Source: Oscillospiraceae bacterium (lineage in GTDB: Bacteria; Bacillota; Clostridia; Oscillospirales; Oscillospiraceae). Taken from it: 9,279 nt of DNA. The notes beneath the pieces are model-generated. The model was not told the DNA's origin, did not search any database, and saw nothing but the letters and a program-made list of their open reading frames with translations. Within the stretch, counting starts at the first letter, position 1. Each line of letters begins with the position of its first letter. Where the stretch lies: assembly GCA_017624645.1 (NCBI GenBank), contig JAGAMQ010000059.1:1-9279 (forward strand), in the 5' to 3' direction. The position numbers and the translations under genes were made by a program. Shown one piece after another: positions 6,719 to 9,279 of this stretch.

Positions 6719-6747
6719 ATTATACCAAAGGAATGTCGCGAAAACAA
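6719..6747 (-). promoter_or_regulatory. Sigma-A-type promoter of the GH2-GPH operon
   Basis: On the minus strand TTGTTT (plus 6742-6747) is followed after exactly 17 bases by a perfect TATAAT (plus 6719-6724). Transcription would start near 6710, giving an untranslated leader of about 50 bases before the GH2 ATG. The -35 matches the consensus at only three of six positions, which fits a promoter needing an activator. A 16-bp imperfect dyad, GTATAATAAATAATAC (plus 6710-6725), overlaps the -10. Confidence 0.75.
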
Positions 6748-6750
6748 GAA

Positions 6751-6779
6751 CCAAATCCCACCTGTGAAAAACGCCAAAT
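6751..6779 (-). promoter_or_regulatory. Candidate activator site: direct repeat ATTTGG upstream of the GH2 -35
   Basis: On the minus strand ATTTGG occurs at plus 6774-6779 and again at 6751-6756, 23 bp apart in the same orientation. The nearer copy sits three bases from the -35. Direct repeats about two helical turns apart and abutting a weak -35 resemble AraC-family activator sites. The sites are short and AT-rich, no regulator gene is in the window, and chance is a real alternative. Confidence 0.25.
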
Positions 6780-6825
6780 TCGGGTGGAGAATTCACAAAA
6801 ATGTCTATTATTTTTCATTTATCTG

Positions 6826-6834
6826 TGATACAAT
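6826..6834 (+). promoter_or_regulatory. Extended -10 promoter of secA
   Basis: TGATACAAT gives the TGn extension plus TACAAT, one mismatch from TATAAT. At 17-bp spacing the -35 region reads TATTAT (6806-6811), a poor match, so the TGn extension probably compensates. The predicted start near 6841 leaves a leader of about 30 bases. This promoter is divergent from that of the sugar operon, and the two -35 regions are about 60 bp apart. Confidence 0.6.
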
Positions 6835-6855
6835 GGGCGTAGCTATGACAAAAAT

Positions 6856-6861
6856 GAGGGG
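6856..6861 (+). promoter_or_regulatory. Ribosome binding site of secA
   Basis: GAGGGG lies nine bases before the ATG at 6871 and selects this start over the out-of-frame ATG codons at 6845 and 6854. Confidence 0.65.
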
Positions 6862-6870
6862 TATATACTT

Positions 6871-9279
6871 ATGGGATTGTTTGCAAAACTGTTTGGGACC
6901 CGCTCTTCCCGGGAGATCAAGCGCATCCAGCCGCTGCTGGATCAGATCCTTTCTCTGGAGGAGGAATATAAGGCACTGACGGATGTGCAGCTGCGGAACA
7001 AGACTACCCAGTTTCAGGCACGGCTTGCCCAGGGTCAGACCCTGGACGAAATTCTGCCCGAGGCCTTTGCCACGGTGCGGGAGGCTGCCAGCCGTGTGCT
7101 GGGCATGCGTCCCTATCCGGTGCAGCTGCTGGGCGGCATCGTGCTGCACCAGGGCCGTATCGCGGAAATGAAGACCGGTGAAGGCAAGACCCTTGTGGCT
7201 ATTATGCCCTGTTATCTCAATGCCCTTACCGGTTTGGGTGTCCATGTGGTCACCGTCAACGATTATCTTGCCAAGCGTGACGCAGAGTGGATGGGCAAGG
7301 TCCACCGTTTTCTGGGTCTTACCGTGGGTCTGGTGATCCCGGGCATGACTCCGGAGCAGCGGCGCACCGCCTATGCCGCCGACATTACCTACTGTACCAA
7401 CAACGAACTGGGCTTTGACTACCTCCGGGACAATATGGCGCTGTATAAGGAGGACCTTGTCCAGAGGGGACATGCCTTTGCCATCGTGGACGAGGTGGAC
7501 TCCATCCTCATCGACGAAGCCAGAACCCCTCTGATCATCTCCGGCAAGGGCGAGGAATCCTCCCAGCTTTATGAGATGGCGGACAGCTTTGTTTCCCGTC
7601 TGCGCAGACAGGTGTTTGCCAAGACCGAGAGCAAGGAGGAGCTGGACGGACTGGACTGCGACTATATCGTGGACGAAAAGGACCGGTCTGTGACCCTGAC
7701 GGCTTCGGGTATTGAAAAGGCGGAAAAGTTCTTCGGCATTGAAAACCTTGCCGATCCGGAAAACGCCACGGTGTCCCACCACATCAATCAGGCAATGAAG
7801 GCCCGGGGTCTTATGAAGAGGGACATCGATTATGTGGTCAAGGACGGACAGATCATCATTGTGGACGAGTTCACCGGCCGACTGATGTACGGCAGACGCT
7901 ACAATGAGGGCCTGCATCAGGCCATCGAAGCCAAGGAGCGGGTCACCGTTGCCGGAGAAAGCAAGACCCTTGCCACCATTACCTTCCAAAATTTCTTCCG
8001 TCTTTATAACAAGCTGTCCGGTATGACCGGTACGGCACTTACCGAGGAAGAGGAATTTGGAGCCATTTACTCCCTGGATGTGGTGGAGATCCCCACCAAC
8101 CGTCCCGTGGCACGGGTCGACCATCCGGATACGGTGTTCAAGACCGAGGCGGGAAAGTTCCGCGCCATTATCGCACAGGTGATGGCGTGTCACGCCAAGG
8201 GACAGCCGGTGCTGGTGGGTACTGTGTCCATTGAAAAGAGTGAGATCCTCAGCAAGCTGCTGAAAAAGCAGGGGATCCCCCACCATGTGCTCAACGCCAA
8301 GTACCATGAGCAGGAAGCACAGATCATTGCTCAGGCAGGCGCTCCCGGCGCGGTGACCATTGCCACCAACATGGCAGGCCGCGGCACGGATATCATGCTG
8401 GGCGGCAACGCAGAGTTCATGGCAATGGAGCAGCTGCGTAAGCAGGGGCTTTCGGAAGAGCTGCTGGCACAGGCAAACGCCTTCTCCGAAACCGATGACC
8501 CGGAGATTTTGCAGGTGCGGCAGCAGTACACCCAGCTTTTGCAGAAGTACCGGACAGAAACTGCCGACGAGGCGGCGGCAGTGCGCGCTGCAGGGGGTCT
8601 GTTTATCATCGGCACCGAGCGCCATGAGTCCCGTCGGATCGACAACCAGCTTCGGGGCCGTTCCGGCCGTCAGGGCGATCCCGGTGAGAGCCGGTTCTAT
8701 CTGAGCCTTGAGGACGATCTGATGCGGCTGTTCTCCTCCCAGAGAGTGAGCATGATGATGGATTCTTTGGGCATTGACGAGGATACCCCCATCGATGCCA
8801 AGATCCTGTCGGGTGCTGTGGAAAATGCTCAGAAGAGTGTGGAAAGCCGCAACTTCCGGGCAAGAAAGAGTGTGCTGGAATACGATAACGTGATGAACAC
8901 CCAGCGTGAGGTGATCTATGCCCAGCGGCAGAAGGTCCTCTCCGGTGAGGATCTGCGGGAGAATATGCTGTCCATGCTCCGGCAGGTGGTGGATTCCACC
9001 GTGCAGGATGTGCTGTCTGAATCCGGGGGTGTGGCAGAGGAAAATACCCTCGCCGCTGCCATAAGCCGCTTTGAGGGAATCTATTTCCCCAAGGGCAGCC
9101 TGCAGCTCCCGGAAGAAAAGCTCACGGCAGAGGTTCTTGCCGATGCTATTTATGACAAAGCCGCCGCCATCTACGAAAAGAAGGAGCAGCTGATGGGTGA
9201 ACCTGTCATGCGTGAGCTGGAACGGGTGGTGATGCTCCGGGTGGTGGACGAGTACTGGATGGACAACATCGATGCCATG
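6871..9279 (+). CDS. secA: SecA preprotein translocase ATPase (5' part, 803 residues)
   Basis: SecA is the motor that drives unfolded preproteins through SecYEG at the membrane. The frame runs unbroken to the last base, so the C-terminus is missing. Visible landmarks: MGLFAKLFG start; Walker A MKTGEGKT (100-107); [12 protein letters not shown] (131-142); [14 protein letters not shown] (176-189); Walker [16 protein letters not shown] (206-220); preprotein-binding domain about 230-370, with [20 protein letters not shown] (331-350); NBD2 with GMTGTA (384-389), [15 protein letters not shown] (498-512) and the arginine finger segment [13 protein letters not shown] (593-605); helical scaffold up to [13 protein letters not shown] (791-803). 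A ~60-residue variable insertion in NBD2 (about 513-574) is absent from B. subtilis SecA as I recall it, but a VAR segment of this kind is common in other bacteria. The end matches the scaffold region, leaving roughly 100 or more residues unseen, including any zinc-binding tail. It reads as housekeeping SecA1, not SecA2. Confidence 0.97.
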   Translation, partial: MGLFAKLFGTRSSREIKRIQPLLDQILSLEEEYKALTDVQLRNKTTQFQARLAQGQTLDEILPEAFATVREAASRVLGMRPYPVQLLGGIVLHQGRIAEMKTGEGKTLVAIMPCYLNALTGLGVHVVTVNDYLAKRDAEWMGKVHRFLGLTVGLVIPGMTPEQRRTAYAADITYCTNNELGFDYLRDNMALYKEDLVQRGHAFAIVDEVDSILIDEARTPLIISGKGEESSQLYEMADSFVSRLRRQVFAKTESKEELDGLDCDYIVDEKDRSVTLTASGIEKAEKFFGIENLADPENATVSHHINQAMKARGLMKRDIDYVVKDGQIIIVDEFTGRLMYGRRYNEGLHQAIEAKERVTVAGESKTLATITFQNFFRLYNKLSGMTGTALTEEEEFGAIYSLDVVEIPTNRPVARVDHPDTVFKTEAGKFRAIIAQVMACHAKGQPVLVGTVSIEKSEILSKLLKKQGIPHHVLNAKYHEQEAQIIAQAGAPGAVTIATNMAGRGTDIMLGGNAEFMAMEQLRKQGLSEELLAQANAFSETDDPEILQVRQQYTQLLQKYRTETADEAAAVRAAGGLFIIGTERHESRRIDNQLRGRSGRQGDPGESRFYLSLEDDLMRLFSSQRVSMMMDSLGIDEDTPIDAKILSGAVENAQKSVESRNFRARKSVLEYDNVMNTQREVIYAQRQKVLSGEDLRENMLSMLRQVVDSTVQDVLSESGGVAEENTLAAAISRFEGIYFPKGSLQLPEEKLTAEVLADAIYDKAAAIYEKKEQLMGEPVMRELERVVMLRVVDEYWMDNIDAM

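Noticed and set aside
6732..6746. A possible catabolite-responsive (cre) site near TGTCGCGAAAACA
   Set aside because: It is one base too short and mismatches the consensus at several conserved positions.
6763..6797. TGTGAA and TTCACA as an operator dyad
   Set aside because: The arms are only six bases with a 23-bp gap and do not extend, so chance is likely.
5495..6979. A 494-codon plus-strand frame across the GH2 gene and into secA
   Set aside because: It is antisense to the GH2 gene, crosses the divergent promoter region and overlaps the start of secA in another frame. The product has no recognisable domain.
6845..6979. A 44-codon upstream reading frame overlapping secA, considered as a SecM-like leader
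   Set aside because: Its ATG would lie almost at the predicted transcript start, it has no ribosome binding site and no visible arrest motif, and it runs into secA in another frame.
6808..8625. A 605-codon open frame on the minus strand opposite secA
   Set aside because: It lies wholly antisense to a clear SecA, its product is low-complexity and His/Gly/Leu-rich with no recognisable domain, and it has no ribosome binding site. Open antisense frames are common in GC-rich codon usage.

Overview
The window looks like a chromosomal segment of a gut-type Gram-positive anaerobe of the class Clostridia, probably in or near the Oscillospiraceae/Ruminococcaceae. This rests on the moderately high G+C (roughly 55% by eye), a Gram-positive sorting signal, a SecA that tracks the Bacillus/Clostridia type, and short hairpin repeats of a kind I recall from such genomes. 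The genus cannot be named from this sequence.

Layout, left to right. (1) Bases 1-2826, plus strand: the 3' end of a large cell-wall-anchored surface protein. It has six visible Spy0128/FctA-like pilin-type domains (the first cut by the window edge), one D2/DUF11-like domain, a proline-rich spacer and a variant sorting signal (TPNTG, membrane helix, lysines). (2) Bases 2827-3150: a convergent intergenic region with a terminator for the surface protein, a ~200-bp inverted-repeat element bounded by 20-bp near-perfect inverted ends and carrying two oppositely oriented double-hairpin units, then a 16-bp perfect hairpin that probably ends the leftward operon. (3) Bases 3151-6658, minus strand: a two-gene sugar operon, a cytoplasmic glycoside hydrolase family 2 enzyme first and a GPH-family sugar:cation symporter 25 bp behind it. 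(4) Bases 6659-6870: a divergent promoter region with a clear sigma-A-type promoter leftward and an extended -10 promoter rightward. (5) Bases 6871-9279, plus strand: secA, cut off at residue 803 by the window end.

Functionally, the GH2/GPH pair forms a simple import-and-hydrolyse module: the symporter brings in an intact beta-galactoside-like or glucuronide-like glycoside, and the enzyme, which has no signal peptide, cleaves it inside the cell. secA is housekeeping protein export. The surface protein would be a Sec/sortase client, but nothing links it specifically to this secA. No clearly new multi-gene system is visible. The most interesting items are the inverted-repeat element with structure-conserving differences, the repeated isopeptide triads in the surface protein, and a possible activator site upstream of the sugar operon.
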